Shown here: positions 1 to 11,947 of the stretch, in pieces
Layout of the letters: the number at the start of each line of letters is the position of its first letter
Position numbering within the stretch: the first letter of the stretch is position 1
Source: Dolomedes plantarius
Taxonomy: Eukaryota > Arthropoda > Arachnida > Araneae > Dolomedidae
Length of the DNA: 64,000 nt
Direction of reading: 5' to 3'
Assembly (NCBI GenBank): GCA_907164885.2
Contig: OU015490.1
Location: 12,264,966 to 12,328,965, forward strand
Made by a program: the position numbers and the translations under genes
Notes under the pieces: generated by a model
What the model was told of the DNA's origin: nothing
The model's input: the letters and a program-made list of their open reading frames with translations, nothing else
Databases searched by the model: none

Positions 1-294
1 TTGAGCTCTGCGCATGTGCAGGGAGAGTTGGCGCGCGGAGTTGACCGCGAATTTTAGCAGAGCGCGGGATAAAGTCGATCCTGTCGGATGTGTGTTTCGC
101 CGCGTCTCTAAAAGAAATGGGGAATAATGAAATGCGTAGATCTGGAGAGGTGGTCTACATGGAATCGAACTGAATAAACTCTACTTATTTGATACGATGG
201 TGAGTCATTTTCGAGTGAATGCCTTACCTCGATGCCATAGATTATAAAACAAGAAGACTGAAATCGACATATTAGCAGACAAAGCCAACGCCTG

Positions 295-300
<6 letters not shown>
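1..300 (+). repeat. Dispersed repeat R1, copy 1 (window-truncated)
   Basis: This segment matches the reverse complement of 7940-8245 nearly end to end. Shared blocks include GAGAGTTGGCGCGCGGAG, a TTTCGCCGCG block, GATCTGGAGAGGTGGT and a tail reading CCAACGCCTGTCATAT. The left end is cut by the window edge. The repeat stops exactly at a (TA)n tract in both copies. It is GC-richer than its surroundings and could be a piece of an LTR, but I see no coding capacity. Confidence 0.85.
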
Positions 301-333
<33 letters not shown>

Positions 334-356
334 TAGATAGATAGATAGATAGATAG
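299..356. repeat. (TA)n(GATA)n microsatellite
   Basis: About 16 TA units are followed by six to seven GATA units. The tract abuts the end of repeat R1, the same relation seen at 7917-7941. Confidence 0.95.
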
Positions 357-734
357 AGATAATTAAACAAATAAAGTTTGACGAAAAATTTTTTATATGT
401 AGTGTGACTAATTTTATTTATCAGGCTAAGTCTTATCTTTAACCAGTGATGAGTTTTATTGAATTTTATTTATTTTCTTTCCACGTACGAATACATTTAG
501 ATCTTTTATATTATATTAACCAATCAAGACAGAGGGTTTTTTTTGCACAACAATCCCTGCACTACGGAAGAACAGAAAAGGAGAAAAGAAAGACATATAA
601 ATAGAACGTTTTTAATACCCTCTCTCAACCATATAAATTCAGTCGGAATAATATTGGAATCGTCCTTTAGGTCAGAGAGCGTGATATTTGGTTTTTCGAA
701 TAAACAAATCGCTGACATCTAAAAATAACCTTAA
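357..734. other. AT-rich spacer, nothing recognised
   Basis: Non-coding AT-rich sequence with a short T run near 538. I see no open frame with family resemblance and no repeat relation to the rest of the window. Confidence 0.6.
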
Positions 735-1815
735 TGTAGGTATTGAGAATTTTTACCTCATACTGTTTCCCCTTAAATATTTGCCGTATAGGTAACTTTT
801 CGTATTCGCAATTAGTTAAAGGAGTTAATACATGTTTAAAAAAACAATATATGTTTAGAAATGACTATATATATGATATTAATATTATTCATGTCCTGCT
901 AATTTCACAAGTTGTAAATATTTCAAGCAAATAGCTTTAACTTAACCAAACATGCACTAATTTAACTATTGAATGTACACACAGCATTTGTATTCGGCCT
1001 GGATAATTATCTTGTATTGAGAATTTTTCACTTTCAATTTTAGCCCTTAAAGAGATTTGCCCTAATGGCTTTTTTTCTGTTTTGTAATTTGTTAATTTGA
1101 CCAATGTATGTTTCAGGAACAACTGTATATCTGATATTCATGTTATTCATGGCCTGCTAGTTTCATAAGCTGTAAATATTTCATGAAGATAGTTTAAACT
1201 TAAGCAAACGTAAATTAAATTAACTATCGAATGTACATCCAACACTTGTAATAAGAGTTTTGATAATTATTTTAACTTAGGTTTTGAGAATTTTCAATTA
1301 CAATTTTAGCCCTTATAGAGATTTGCCCTATTAACCCTTTTTTGTTAGTGTGATTTTTTAATATGTAGTATATTTTTTAATATGTAGTTAATATGTAGTA
1401 TATTTCGAAAACAACTGTATATCTGTGATTAATGCTATTCATATACTGCTAGTTTCATACGCTGTATATATTTCATGAAAATAATTTAAACTTAAGCAAA
1501 CATAAATTAATTTAACTATCGAATATACACCCAACATTTGTTATAAAAATTTTGATTATTATCTTAACTTAGGTATGGAGAATACTTCACTTACAATTTT
1601 AGCCATTGAAAAATTGCCCTGTAGTTATATTCTCGCATTTGTTATTAGTTAAAATTACCAATACAAGTTTCAGAAACAATTGTTTATCTGCGATTAAAAT
1701 TATTCATACCCTACTAGTTTCATAAACTGTTAACATTTCAGCGAAATAGCTTTAACTTAACCAAGCATAGTATAATTTAACCATCGAATGTACAACCGAC
1801 ATATTTAATAACACA
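735..1815. repeat. Diverged tandem repeat (satellite), 4 units of about 257-293 bp
   Basis: Four head-to-tail units share an ordered set of blocks: a GAGAATTTTTCA-like block, TTTTAGCCCTTA, GTTTCAGAAACAA, TTCATNNCCTGCTAGTTTCA, TTTAACTTAAGCAAACA and TTTAACTATCGAATGTACA. The TTCAT...CTGCTAGTTTCA anchor lies at 888, 1145, 1438 and 1703, so spacing is 257, 293 and 265 bp. Divergence and indels between units indicate an old array. It has no coding capacity. Confidence 0.85.
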
Positions 1816-2878
1816 AATTATTTTTTTTCTAATTTATGGCGTCTCCTCTGGTACCGATGCATCAGGTAAATTCATTAGGAAGAACCAAAATAGTCCTCTG
1901 TTTACCTCAGCAAGTGTATTTATGATCTCTGATCAATAAGCCACTATTATAAAGCGACGTTAATGGCACACTTAACTAAAATCGATGTCTGGGGTAATGC
2001 AGGGGTTGAAAGCAGAATGTATGATCTGTAACGCGGCCTTTCTTTCGTAAGCTCGGAGCTGATGTTATGTGGATTGCTAATATGGATTTAGGTAAGGAAA
2101 TATGTAGATCGAATGCATCATGCGATTAATTTTATACATGCATTAATATCTAGCTCTGTATTGGGTGAAATAAAATAAAAAGCGAGGGACTTTTTTTTCG
2201 TCTAACCGGAATAATTATAAACAGTAAGTAAGAACGATTATAAAAATATTTTTATGGATATTAAAATACAAACTTATTAGAATAAAATTAGAGCAGGATT
2301 AAAGCTAAATTACAAATACAAGTAATACCTACAGAATTAAAAAAAAACATTTACAAAAACTATTTAATACTTATGAAGCCGAATAAATGAACTTAATATG
2401 ACGCATACCTTTTAAAGGCAAATAAACTCTACAAATATATCCCTTTTTTCAATCATCAGTAGTTACTAAAATAATTTATTCAGAATAATGAAAATTTTAA
2501 TGCGAATTAAACACTCTTTCTTTTTATAAATATGGCTCTCAGTTCTTTCTAGCTTGAATAGAAATATTTTAATTGCTTAAAATTTTAACTCTTGTTTTTT
2601 ACATTGTTATATCATTGCGCATATGATATCAGCAGACCAGTTGGCTAGAATACCATGAAATTTCATACACGGGCCAATATAAACAAGTATCCTTAAAATG
2701 ACCTACTATTATGTCATTTCTGGCATAAAAATTTCAATTACAGTATAATTTATCAAAATTTATTTCTAGAAATTAAATATTTTTAAAACCTTTTTTTTTC
2801 TACAAAGAACTAAAAATTTTAATTTCAAAGAAGTTAATTTTAAAGATATATTATACGAAATAGTTTTAAAACTTAATA

Positions 2879-2881
<3 letters not shown>
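1816..2881. other. AT-rich intergenic sequence
   Basis: No gene, terminal repeat or tandem structure recognised. Composition is strongly AT with scattered A and T runs. Confidence 0.55.
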
Positions 2882-2966
<85 letters not shown>

Positions 2967-2998
2967 GTGTGTGTGTATGTGTGTGCGTGTAATATGCC
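2882..2998. repeat. (TA)n(TG)n microsatellite
   Basis: About 34 TA units, an interruption, then TG-rich units. It is followed at 3015-3050 by a short GATGAT-type trinucleotide stretch. Tyr-Ile open frames across it are artefacts of the repeat. Confidence 0.97.
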
Positions 2999-3380
2999 GA
3001 ACAAGCCCCGTATGAGATGATGATGATGACGATGATGAGATGACGATGACCGGAGCTGGCATAACACAACAGTAAAGAAAGTAGGAGCCGAGTGTAGATA
3101 TAATAAATCGCTCTTCTGAAAATACTAATTTTATTCACCATCTGCTCGAAGGATAACAGCGTCCTTACTAGGCAACAGAAATCCTCAAAATGTGTACTTC
3201 TAAATGACCTAGAGTCTGATTGAGGTCGCTCGTCATGTGATCTTGAATAGGGATAATAATTGGCTAGCTCTGACTCTGGTATCAGAGGTGCCGTGTTATC
3301 TGATGTAATATGCCCGATTATTTGTGATTTTGGAGATGACGCTACGCAGATTCATTGTCTTTAAAATAAGAAACGAAATT
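2999..3380. other. Unassigned moderately GC-rich segment between two TA arrays
   Basis: This segment contains a GATGAT-like run (3015-3050) and a sequence with an AATAAA at 3101-3106. Its composition resembles the LTR-like repeats elsewhere in the window, and like them it lies between TA arrays. No second copy is visible here, so no class is assigned. Confidence 0.3.

Positions 3381-3956
<576 letters not shown>

Positions 3957-3999
<43 letters not shown>
3957..3999. repeat. (CA)n(TA)n microsatellite
   Basis: About nine CA units, then TA units, directly against the left end of the solo-LTR-like repeat at 4000. Confidence 0.95.
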
Positions 4000-4006
<7 letters not shown>

Positions 4007-4658
4007 AATTTCAAACCTCTTAATTATTAGCACGCCATTTCCAAATTATTTTATCTTAACACAACAGAACACCGTCCCTCAATCCTGTTTGTGACCTAAA
4101 TCCAACCAAGATAATCAAGTAGTTTTTCCCCTAACGCCACCTGCGGATAGCCTTATATAAGCGTTGTATAACGGAAATGGTCTAGAAGCCTGCGAGATCA
4201 TCATCCGATATGACGTGCTAGGGTCATGTGTCCGCTTCTAGCCAATTAAAGTTCAGTGCGCCTCTACCTTGGAGATCTAAGCGTCCTTTTCTGAAGGCTT
4301 TGTGCTCGAACCAGCAAACTAACATGACGTGAGTTTGAGATCTCCGTCAATAGCGTCGCGGCGTTGCGCCACCGGGATTCTTCCCGAAAATGGCGAACTG
4401 CAGCAATGTTTCATGTACGAGTTAATGTCCAGCAATATTTCCAGAAAATAAAAACTGTATCCCGGTCAAGTCGCCTTTTATTTCAGGTATTGGATTTCAC
4501 AGTTTTTCCTCTTCATCCCAGTCATTTTATTGCCTGTTCCGGCACGACTACATCTAGGTGTTTTCCAGCTCACTGGCCTGTCGCATCGCCTCGCGACAGC
4601 TTTTCATTACAGATTAGATCTACATGTCCTCTGACATCTCTCCTTCTCAAATATTACA
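4000..4658 (+). mobile_element. Solo-LTR-like repeat, copy 1
   Basis: Begins TG (TGAAATAAATTTCA, itself palindromic) and ends CA. It has a TATA-box-like TTATATAA at 4153-4160 and an AATAAA at 4447-4452, as expected for U3-R-U5 of an LTR. A diverged second copy lies at 56030-57925 once the DD41D element inserted in it is removed. The two share GAAATAAATTTCAAACCT, ATCCAACCAA/GATAATC, AGTTTTTCCCCTAA, TTATATAAG, ATATGACG and GAAAATAAA in the same order. Both copies are bounded by TA/CA arrays on both sides. No internal retrotransposon genes are present. Assignment as an LTR is inference from these hallmarks; it could be another dispersed element. Confidence 0.55.
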
Positions 4659-4709
<51 letters not shown>

Positions 4710-4733
4710 GTGTGTGTGTGTGTATATATTTTT
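4659..4733. repeat. (TA)n(TG)n microsatellite
   Basis: TA units with TATG interruptions ending in about eight TG units. It abuts the right end of the LTR-like repeat. Confidence 0.95.
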
Positions 4734-5818
4734 TCATTAATATACGGACGCAAATCTGCGAGTATTGCCATAACAATGAAAAAACAACGGTTTAAATTTA
4801 AAAAAAAATATTTATCTTCAACTTAGAAAGTATAGAGAGCCCTGTATATAAGAAAAAATAGTGTTTAACTCACAGAAAAAATTTCATATTTCTGTATAAG
4901 TTATTTTCTCAACTACTGATGATTGAATATGGAGATTTGTTTGTCGAGTTTCTTGGACTTTAAAAGGTACGCATCCCCTTAAAATATTTAAATAAATAAA
5001 TGACAAAATAAATATCATTACATAAAGATTTATTTTGAATCTGATTAAAATATGCTGTATATTAGAAAGACTAATTTTTTTCTAAATAAGATATTTTGAG
5101 GCGTTATATTACTTCACAAATCTAAAATATAGAAAAATAATCACAATTATTAGGAAAGCTTTCCCAAACACATGCATCACTTTAAATATAAATTTGAATA
5201 TAATACAGCTCTAATATCTGCAATAAAGAAATATAAAAATATAAAACTGATCAAAATATTTAACTTCGAGTACATTCTCTAATTCCATATTAAGGTGTCT
5301 CTCGATTCCACTCAACTCAATAAATATTTGAGAACAAACAAAGTATTACATTTGATTATGTACTTTTATAAATATTCGGTATTATCGTTGAGTATTATTC
5401 AATTAACTTTTATTTAAAACATACATGTAATGAGCTTAACTATGGATAAAAAAGGGTCAAATCCTTAAAATTACAAAATGTGTATATATGTAAAGTAAGT
5501 AAATTGATAGTCATACTTCATAAATGAACGACAACTAAAATGTGTTGGTAATTATGACATAAAGTAGAAACTTTAATCCAACAGAAATTTCAGTTTGAAC
5601 AAGGGAAATATAATAATGAAATAATAGTTAATGATAGTAAGCATTCGTAAACAGTACCATCAATATTATTATACAAGTATTTGATTTAATTGTCAAGATA
5701 AATACATTTTTATACCAGAATGAACTTTGAAAAACGAAGATAACACTCGAAGTAATTGCAGTAGGAGAAGGAGCACAGCTCTAATAGAATGCCCACACAG
5801 ACACAGACACTCAGACAG
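4734..5818. other. AT-rich intergenic sequence
   Basis: Over 1 kb with no open frame of interest, no terminal repeats and no obvious tandem structure. Confidence 0.55.
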
Positions 5819-5832
5819 ACACACACACACAC

Positions 5833-5925
<93 letters not shown>

Positions 5926-5937
5926 TATATATATATA
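5819..5937. repeat. (CA)n(TA)n microsatellite
   Basis: About seven CA units, then roughly 50 TA units with three interruptions. Its last TA (5936-5937) is the left target-site dinucleotide of the DD41D element. Confidence 0.95.
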
Positions 5938-7229
5938 CAGAGGCTGTTCGCACATTTTTTAGACGATTTTAGTAAGCGGTAATAAAAAAATCGTTTACTG
6001 CAAAAGAAATAATTGCAATTGTACTATGGTTTTAAAAGTCAAAATTATAGTCTGCGGCTTGAAGGTTTTGTTTTTATTCAAAATGGCGTTTTTAACAAAG
6101 CAGTGGTTCGAAGGTTACATTTATGCTCTTTCCGAAGAGAAATATGCATACTCTGTTATCCAAAAACGATGTAAGAGTCATGGTTTTGTAATATCTAAAG
6201 CGTCGATAGGTAATATCGTCAACAAGAAAGGAAAAAAACGTGAAATTGGAGCCTCAAGTGGGACAAAAATTCCAAACAAGTATCCAAGGAAAAAACGGAC
6301 ATCTTCGACTATTGCAAAGGTACGTTGTTTAATGTTAAAAGAAAATCCCCCTAGTCAAAGGACAGTTGCAAAATCATTAAAATACTCGGTGTCCACTGTA
6401 AACAAAATGATAAACGTTGATTTAAATCTTAAGAAAGCGAAAAAAACGCAATGTGCATCGTCTTCTTCCAAATCATATCGCTGAACGCAGGACATGCTGC
6501 AGAATTCTATATGAGAAACACTTATCCAAAGAAAAATGGAAAACAATTGTCACAATAGATGAATCATGGGTGTATTTAAATGATTGCAACAAAAAAAAGA
6601 GCCATTTATTATCATAAAAGGGGAGAAAAAATTTAAGTACATGGTTCAAAGAATCGAAAGAAAGTTTTTCTAAGGGATTCATGATTGTTGCTGGTTTTTC
6701 TTATAATGGCAAGTTAAAAATAAAGAGAGTGGAAAAAAATGTCAAAATTAACTCCAAATACTATCAGGAACATATTTTATCGCAAATTTTTCTGAATGAA
6801 ATACCATCGTTTTACCCACAGTGCCATCAATCTGTGAGACTCCATCAGGACAAAACTGTAAATTCCACTGTAAATTTCCCAAAAGAAATGGAACAAAAAA
6901 CTGGTATCAAGTCCATACCCTTCACTGATATCCCTACTAAATCTCCCGATGTATCACCTATGGATTTTTGTGCTTTAGGACTTTTAAAATCTGCATTTTA
7001 CAAACGTCGTCCCAAAACCCTTACAGGTCTCTGGAAAGCTGTTCAGGAGGAATGGGATAGAATACCTCTTCTGACACTTCAAAAGGCATTATTATCCTGG
7101 AAATTGCGGTGTCGAAAGATAGTTCAGAATATGGGATGTCAAATAGAACATTTAAAACACAAAAATTTTATGTAATGTAGTTTTGTGAATACAATATACA
7201 TCGTCTAAAAAATGTGTGAACAGCCTCTG
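5938..7229 (+). mobile_element. DD41D mariner (rosa/Visitor-like), copy A
   Basis: A 1,292-bp element with terminal inverted repeats of 30 bp. The 5' end starts CAGAGGCTGTTCGCACATTT, and the reverse complement of the 3' end differs at one base in 30. It is flanked by TA on each side (5936-5937 and 7230-7231), the standard Tc1/mariner target duplication. It lies inside a TA/TACA microsatellite. Copy B (56171-57471) is a close relative. The class comes from the transposase catalytic spacing in copy B. Confidence 0.93.
6083..7175 (+). pseudogene. DD41D mariner transposase, frameshifted
   Basis: The likely start is the ATG at 6083 (MAFLTKQWFEG), downstream of an in-frame upstream ATG at 6026 that is not conserved in character. 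The N-terminal part (6083-6484) is the DNA-binding helix-turn-helix region with an RKKRTSS linker. The frame is lost at an A run near 6440, where this copy has seven A, copy B has five, and six would keep the frame. The region of the first catalytic Asp (about 6555) is in a broken frame. The C-terminal part (6681-7175) carries HQDK with the second catalytic Asp and SPDVSPMDF with the third. A 12-bp in-frame deletion just after HQDKT removes the conserved SSHT stretch, shortening the catalytic spacing from 41 to 37. The protein cannot be functional. Confidence 0.9.
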
Positions 7230-7230
7230 T

Positions 7231-7292
<62 letters not shown>
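7230..7292. repeat. (TACA)n(TA)n microsatellite
   Basis: About five TACA units, then TA units, directly right of the DD41D element. It is plausibly the right half of the array at 5819-5937. Confidence 0.93.
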
Positions 7293-7296
<4 letters not shown>

Positions 7297-7914
7297 CATT
7301 TGTCAAAATTTGCGAGTTCTATAACCATATGTATAGCAAAGTTTGCTTATTTTTGAACGGTTTCTTTTGTACCACCTACACCGTCGTGTCACAAGAAGCT
7401 TTCTTTTTTTCTTTCTTTTCATTTTGTTAATTTTAATTATAAATGTTTTGACATATGACACCTTGCCGAAACCACTCGTGTTGATTAGCATTCTTCGCTT
7501 TACCCTCGTCTGCCGAACCAACCGAAGACATGGAATCGTTTCTATTTATTTGTCTAATATATACTGGTTTTGGACGTTGATTCGCCAATTATGTTTTCTT
7601 TTGGGTGTTAATTCACCTATGATTTTACCTTTTGGACATTAATTCACCTATGTTATGTCTTTTGGGTGTTAACTCGGCTATGTTTTTATCTTTTCGGTGT
7701 TAATGGATTTATTTCTTGTGTGTTAATTCACTTAAAGTTGGTAATTAACTCACTGCATTAAACTAACCCTACAGTTAGTTGTTAGGCTGCAGCATACATA
7801 TGGTAATAGAACTCGCAAATTTTGACAAATAGTGAATATTTGCTTTGTTTTTAATGGCTGCTTTAGCACTTGGCACGAATGGTATTTGCTATTTATTAGT
7901 GGTTGCTTGTCACG
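7293..7914. other. Spacer with degenerate short motif series
   Basis: Between about 7570 and 7740 a motif like TTTTGGGTGTTAATTCACCTATG recurs four to five times at about 38-bp spacing, with substitutions, so it is a small degenerate tandem array. The rest is unassigned. GCAAATTTTGACAAATNG at 7814-7831 is inverted relative to 7297-7314, so the block may be a terminal-inverted-repeat element of about 530 bp. Confidence 0.5.
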
Positions 7915-7941
7915 TGATATATATATATATATATATATATG
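7915..7941. repeat. (TA)n microsatellite
   Basis: A short TA tract at the boundary of dispersed repeat R1 copy 2. Confidence 0.9.
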
Positions 7942-8360
7942 ACAGGCGTTGGCTTTTGCCTGCTATTATTTCGTTTGCAGTCTTCTTGTTTTACAGTCCA
8001 TGGCATCGAGGGAAGGCATACACTCAAAAAGTACTCAGCATCGTCTAAATTAAGTAGTTTATTCAGTTCCATGTCATAATACCACCTCTCCAGATCTACG
8101 CATTTAGTTATTCGCCATTTCTTTTTTAGAGCCGCGGCGAAACATTTCTGATGGCATCGACTTCTATTCCATGCTCTAACCAAATTCGCGGGCATCTCCG
8201 CGCGCCAACTCTCCTTGGACATGCGCAGAGCCCGAAACAGACATCTTTCAAGGCTAAAATGTAAACGTTCCTCCTCGACCGCAGAACTCAGAGGCGCGCG
8301 AAGATTATATAATAAAAAGGGAATTTCCCTTTCCCAATTCGCGTCTTTGAATACGAACAA
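7940..8360 (-). repeat. Dispersed repeat R1, copy 2
   Basis: The reverse complement of 7940-8245 matches 1-300. On the minus strand it extends upstream to about 8360, through a TATTATATAAT box followed by a GC-rich CGCGCGCCTC segment. That pattern is promoter-like and suggests the U3 of an LTR. A 154-codon open frame on the minus strand here has no recognisable domain and ends in the TA tract, so I do not call it a gene. Confidence 0.8.
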
Positions 8361-8468
8361 TTAGAGGCGAATTACGCCACGAATATAATTTAATTCCCAA
8401 GCCCCCTTTAAATTTAGAATAATCATTCTTTTCCCACTAAATCCTTTACAACTATATATATATATATA
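8361..8468. other. Short spacer ending in (TA)n
   Basis: AT-rich sequence ending in a TA tract (8454-8468), which is the left flank of the Helitron. Confidence 0.6.
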
Positions 8469-9149
8469 TCTATATATATAAAACAGTTCCGTAACTGACT
8501 CATTCATTCATTCATTCACTGACTGACTGACATACAACGCACAGACCAAACCGCTGGACCTAAAGGGCTGAAATTTTGCATGGCGATTCTTCTAATAGTG
8601 TAGGGGTGCACTAAGAAATATTTTTCAAAAATTCTTCTTAGATTTTTTTTAAATTAAATTTTTAAGCTGTTTTTTAAACTTTTTTTACGTTTGCATTTAA
8701 AATAATACATTGAGGGTTATAAAATTTATATCACGAGAAAGATCATAAAAATTCCTTCAAAATGAAATTTTTTTCGAATTTTTACCTCCATTTCCTGATT
8801 TTTGGTGAATTTTTAAAGATTAATTTTTAGAATTTAATTTATTAAATGCTGATCACGTGATTTCTTTTTCTGGTACTTGCAATAAATTTATCGTCACGTG
8901 CAAAAAAAAATAGACCAAAAAATATTTTTTTCTTGCTAATGCGGCAGACGATTGGACTTTATTTTGTCTATAAAAATATCCCTTACGATTTTTTTATAAA
9001 TATGTTTTTTTTACATCAATTGTATACATTGATCGTCGTATTTATTATAAATATATATATGTTTTTTTTTTTTTTGGAATTAATTGCATACATTGACCGT
9101 TGAATTTAATTTGAATGTACTCCGTAGCGAAGCGCGGGTTTTCAGCTAG
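8469..9149 (+). mobile_element. Non-autonomous Helitron-type element
   Basis: Starts TC (TCTATATATATAAAACAG) and ends CTAG, preceded by a GC-rich, hairpin-capable CCGTAGCGAAGCGCGGG about 11 bases upstream. It sits between A and T as Helitrons do, with no target duplication. The 5' region carries (TTCA)n and (CTGA)n runs and an ACCAAACCGCTGGACCTAAA block typical of arthropod non-autonomous Helitrons. The 681-bp body is AT-rich and non-coding. The insertion split a TA array (8454-8468 and 9150-9178). Confidence 0.85.

Positions 9150-9178
<29 letters not shown>
9150..9178. repeat. (TA)n microsatellite
   Basis: Right half of the TA array split by the Helitron. Confidence 0.9.
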
Positions 9179-9181
<3 letters not shown>

Positions 9182-10781
9182 TTTTAAAGTTTGTGTGATT
9201 ATTTTATTATGGGATTTCATTGTTTATTTTTATATTATCATTCATAAAGTACTTGTTTCATAAATAGAAAACTATCCTTAACTTAGGAAAAACCCAGTAT
9301 GAAATATTTTGATGGTACAACATTTACAGTCACAGCTTAAGTTTTGAATGTTATCTTAGAATCAATAAAAGAAGCAGTTTAAAACTACATAAAACTGTGT
9401 TAAAAATCAAATGAGTAAAAATTAATAGCAGTACATAGAAAACATCAGTACAGGATACTAAAGAAATCATCTGATTAATACACTTTTGATAACATTGTTT
9501 TATCAATAATTATTAAATTTCAATAATATATATCATAATATTTTTAATTATTAGTATGTGAAACAGTAACATACAAACAATATTTAAATTTTAAATCGTT
9601 CTTAAAATGTTTTGACCTGTTAGTTTAGTGTAAAACTAACAAGTTAATATATTGCAAATGCGTGAAGTACTAATGTAAGAATGGAAACTTTTCGAGTGAA
9701 TTATTTGAAATTAACACCTATTAATTTTTCTATTAATTACCTCTTAAAATTCCCCACGTAAATTAATTCCCTGCAGGCCCCTGAATTACATAGCACTAGT
9801 TACCTAAACGAACAGGAATGTATTGAATTATATCATTAACACTTTGTAAAATACCTTCTGTTAAGCATCTTTGAATGGCATTTTACGATATCTTTAAAAA
9901 CATATAATATTTAGTTAAATTTACAGACCTGTTTAAAAACGATATACTTAAAAGTAAATATTTCATTTATAGTTCATTATTTACAACAAACTATAATTAA
10001 ATATATCACCTTTCGATATCCTTTTCATTAGGCAAAGATTTTAATTAAGCGTATAAGGAAAAGATTAATTATAAACTTCCCTCCTATGTAACTCCTAAGT
10101 ACAGCAAATATTTAATGAATTCTCTGAATTGTAATGAAGGACTTGTGTAAAGTTTAACAAATATTTGAATCTATAAGATACATTTTTGAAAAGAATTGGA
10201 ATAGCAGGCGTATGATGTAAAAATGAAACAAATTTCCCATTTTCTCGGAAAAGTTTTCGAGATATTAGACGGTTAGGACACGTCTAAATTATTTAATAGT
10301 AGGATATGAACATAAGAGCACCTGTATTCGTTTTAAAGAGAAAAAATACGTAAATTTGAATAGGTAGCAAAGTGATCACTATGATAGCGTTGGAAAAGGA
10401 AATAGTTATATGATCTGAAGTAAGATAAATCTCTTCCTGTTGTCACTTATACCGTTGACGCTGTGTTTAATGACGCTCTACTTAATGACGATTTCTATTT
10501 GAAGACGATATTTCCCAGTCCCGGCCCCTCCGACCTAAAAAAATACTATTTAAAGACGTCGTTGTTTCTGTTTAACGACGAATTTTTCTATATAATTAAA
10601 TATTCATTAATATAAGTGCTAGCTTTTACGAAGGCCGCAAGAGAAGATCACGGAAGCCGCATGTGACCTCAAAGCCGCACGTTCCCCACCTCTGCCATAT
10701 GGGAACAAGTTCAGTTTCAGAATATTATAATTCCATAGTTCAATCAAGTTATGATGGTATATCATTATAAAATTAATATGC
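9179..10781. other. AT-rich intergenic sequence
   Basis: About 1.6 kb with no recognisable gene or element. A stretch at 10450-10590 has a loose repeated motif around TAANGACG (TTTAATGACG, CTTAATGACG, TTTGAAGACG, TTTAAAGACG, TTTAACGACG), about five times, which looks like a degenerate short tandem array. Confidence 0.5.
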
Positions 10782-10789
10782 GTCTACAG

Positions 10790-11618
10790 CAGCGGTTCTC
10801 AACCGGTGGTTCTCGAGAGCCTCGGGAGTGGTTCGGCACCACACATAAAAAAGTTGCCAAATAAATGGGGAATTCGAAAGCAACGTTCATTGAACTAGAT
10901 GGGCCGAATATATCTGATGACAATAGGTGTATAATTAAAATTTCTTAATAGTTTAACATAATTATTTTATTATTAGAATATGATATGTTAGAATGTGAGT
11001 ACGTTAATCCTGTATCCTTTCATCTTGAGGGATATTCAAAATCCCCCATACCCCGGGAGGTTCCCCCTTCCTCAAGTCCTGTGGGGTGGGGTGGGGTGGT
11101 CTGCACATAGCTCAATTTCTGGCTTAGTGGTCCGCAGATTTCTATGCATAGGCGTAGCGTGCCTGTATATTTTTTTCGGGGGGGGGGGGGAGGAGCACGA
11201 ATTCAATTCAGTTAGGGCCCTCCTCAGCGCATTGACTGCCGGGAAGTCCTTAAAATATGAAATATTGTGATTTTTTTAAAATTAAATAACAATAAAAGTG
11301 ATGTTTGAGTAGTATTCAAAAGTTATAAAATGAGAAGAATAAATATAATATGAATAAAATGAGAAAAAAATACAGCATCAAATTTTTGTTATAGATAATT
11401 GGTAAGAACTATGTTAAGGCTAAAGATATAATCGGGATGTTCAGTTTCATAGTTTAATAAGGCGGAAAAAAAACCCAACTTTCATAAAAGTTTTCTACAA
11501 TTTTCTGATTTTAACTGAACTTCTATTAACGATTTAATTTATTTCAAGTTATGTTGAGGGGCACGTGCCTCCCCCCCCCCGACACTACGCCTATGCTTCT
11601 ACGGGTTTGGAACCACTG
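10790..11618. mobile_element. Non-autonomous hAT element with perfect 8-bp duplication
   Basis: Terminal inverted repeats are CAGCGGTTCTCAACCGG on the left and, reading inward from the right, CAGTGGTTCCAAACCCG. The flanks carry a perfect 8-bp direct duplication, GTCTACAG, at 10782-10789 and 11619-11626. The 829-bp interior is non-coding and hosts a second hAT-like element (11147-11595). Eight-bp duplications and CAG-GGTTC ends are hAT hallmarks. Confidence 0.93.
11147..11595. mobile_element. Nested hAT-like MITE
   Basis: Ends are CATAGGCGTAGCG on the left and, inward from the right, CATAGGCGTAGTG, each followed by a G-rich tract (poly-G at 11179-11190, poly-C near 11570-11580 on the plus strand). 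The flanking octamers TTTCTATG and CTTCTACG match at six of eight positions and may be a decayed target duplication. The element lies inside the hAT at 10790-11618 and so inserted later. Confidence 0.75.
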
Positions 11619-11626
11619 GTCTACAG

Positions 11627-11914
11627 AATTTAAAATGAGATAGTAAGAACTATAATTTGACTATGAATTTTCACAATGGAGAATTAATTAGAAAAATTTA
11701 ATAACTCTCTTATTTATGTCTCAGTAAACACTGAGATAAATAAAAGGCTTCGTTTTTTTAAAAACTCTTTTATGCTCAAATGTATAATAAACCCGTTAAG
11801 AATAGAAAACATTGCTTAAATCAAATAACCACTTGAAAGTTGATTTTAAATACCTACAATTAGCCATAAATTTTACTTCTATGCTGATAAAACAGTATTT
11901 TACTATATCTTACA
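11627..11914. other. AT-rich spacer
   Basis: Nothing recognised. Confidence 0.5.
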
Positions 11915-11947
11915 TACACTCAAAAGCCAAAACATTATGACCACCTG

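Noticed and set aside
4364..4795. 143-codon plus-strand open frame
   Set aside because: It runs from the LTR-like repeat into a TA array and has no domain.
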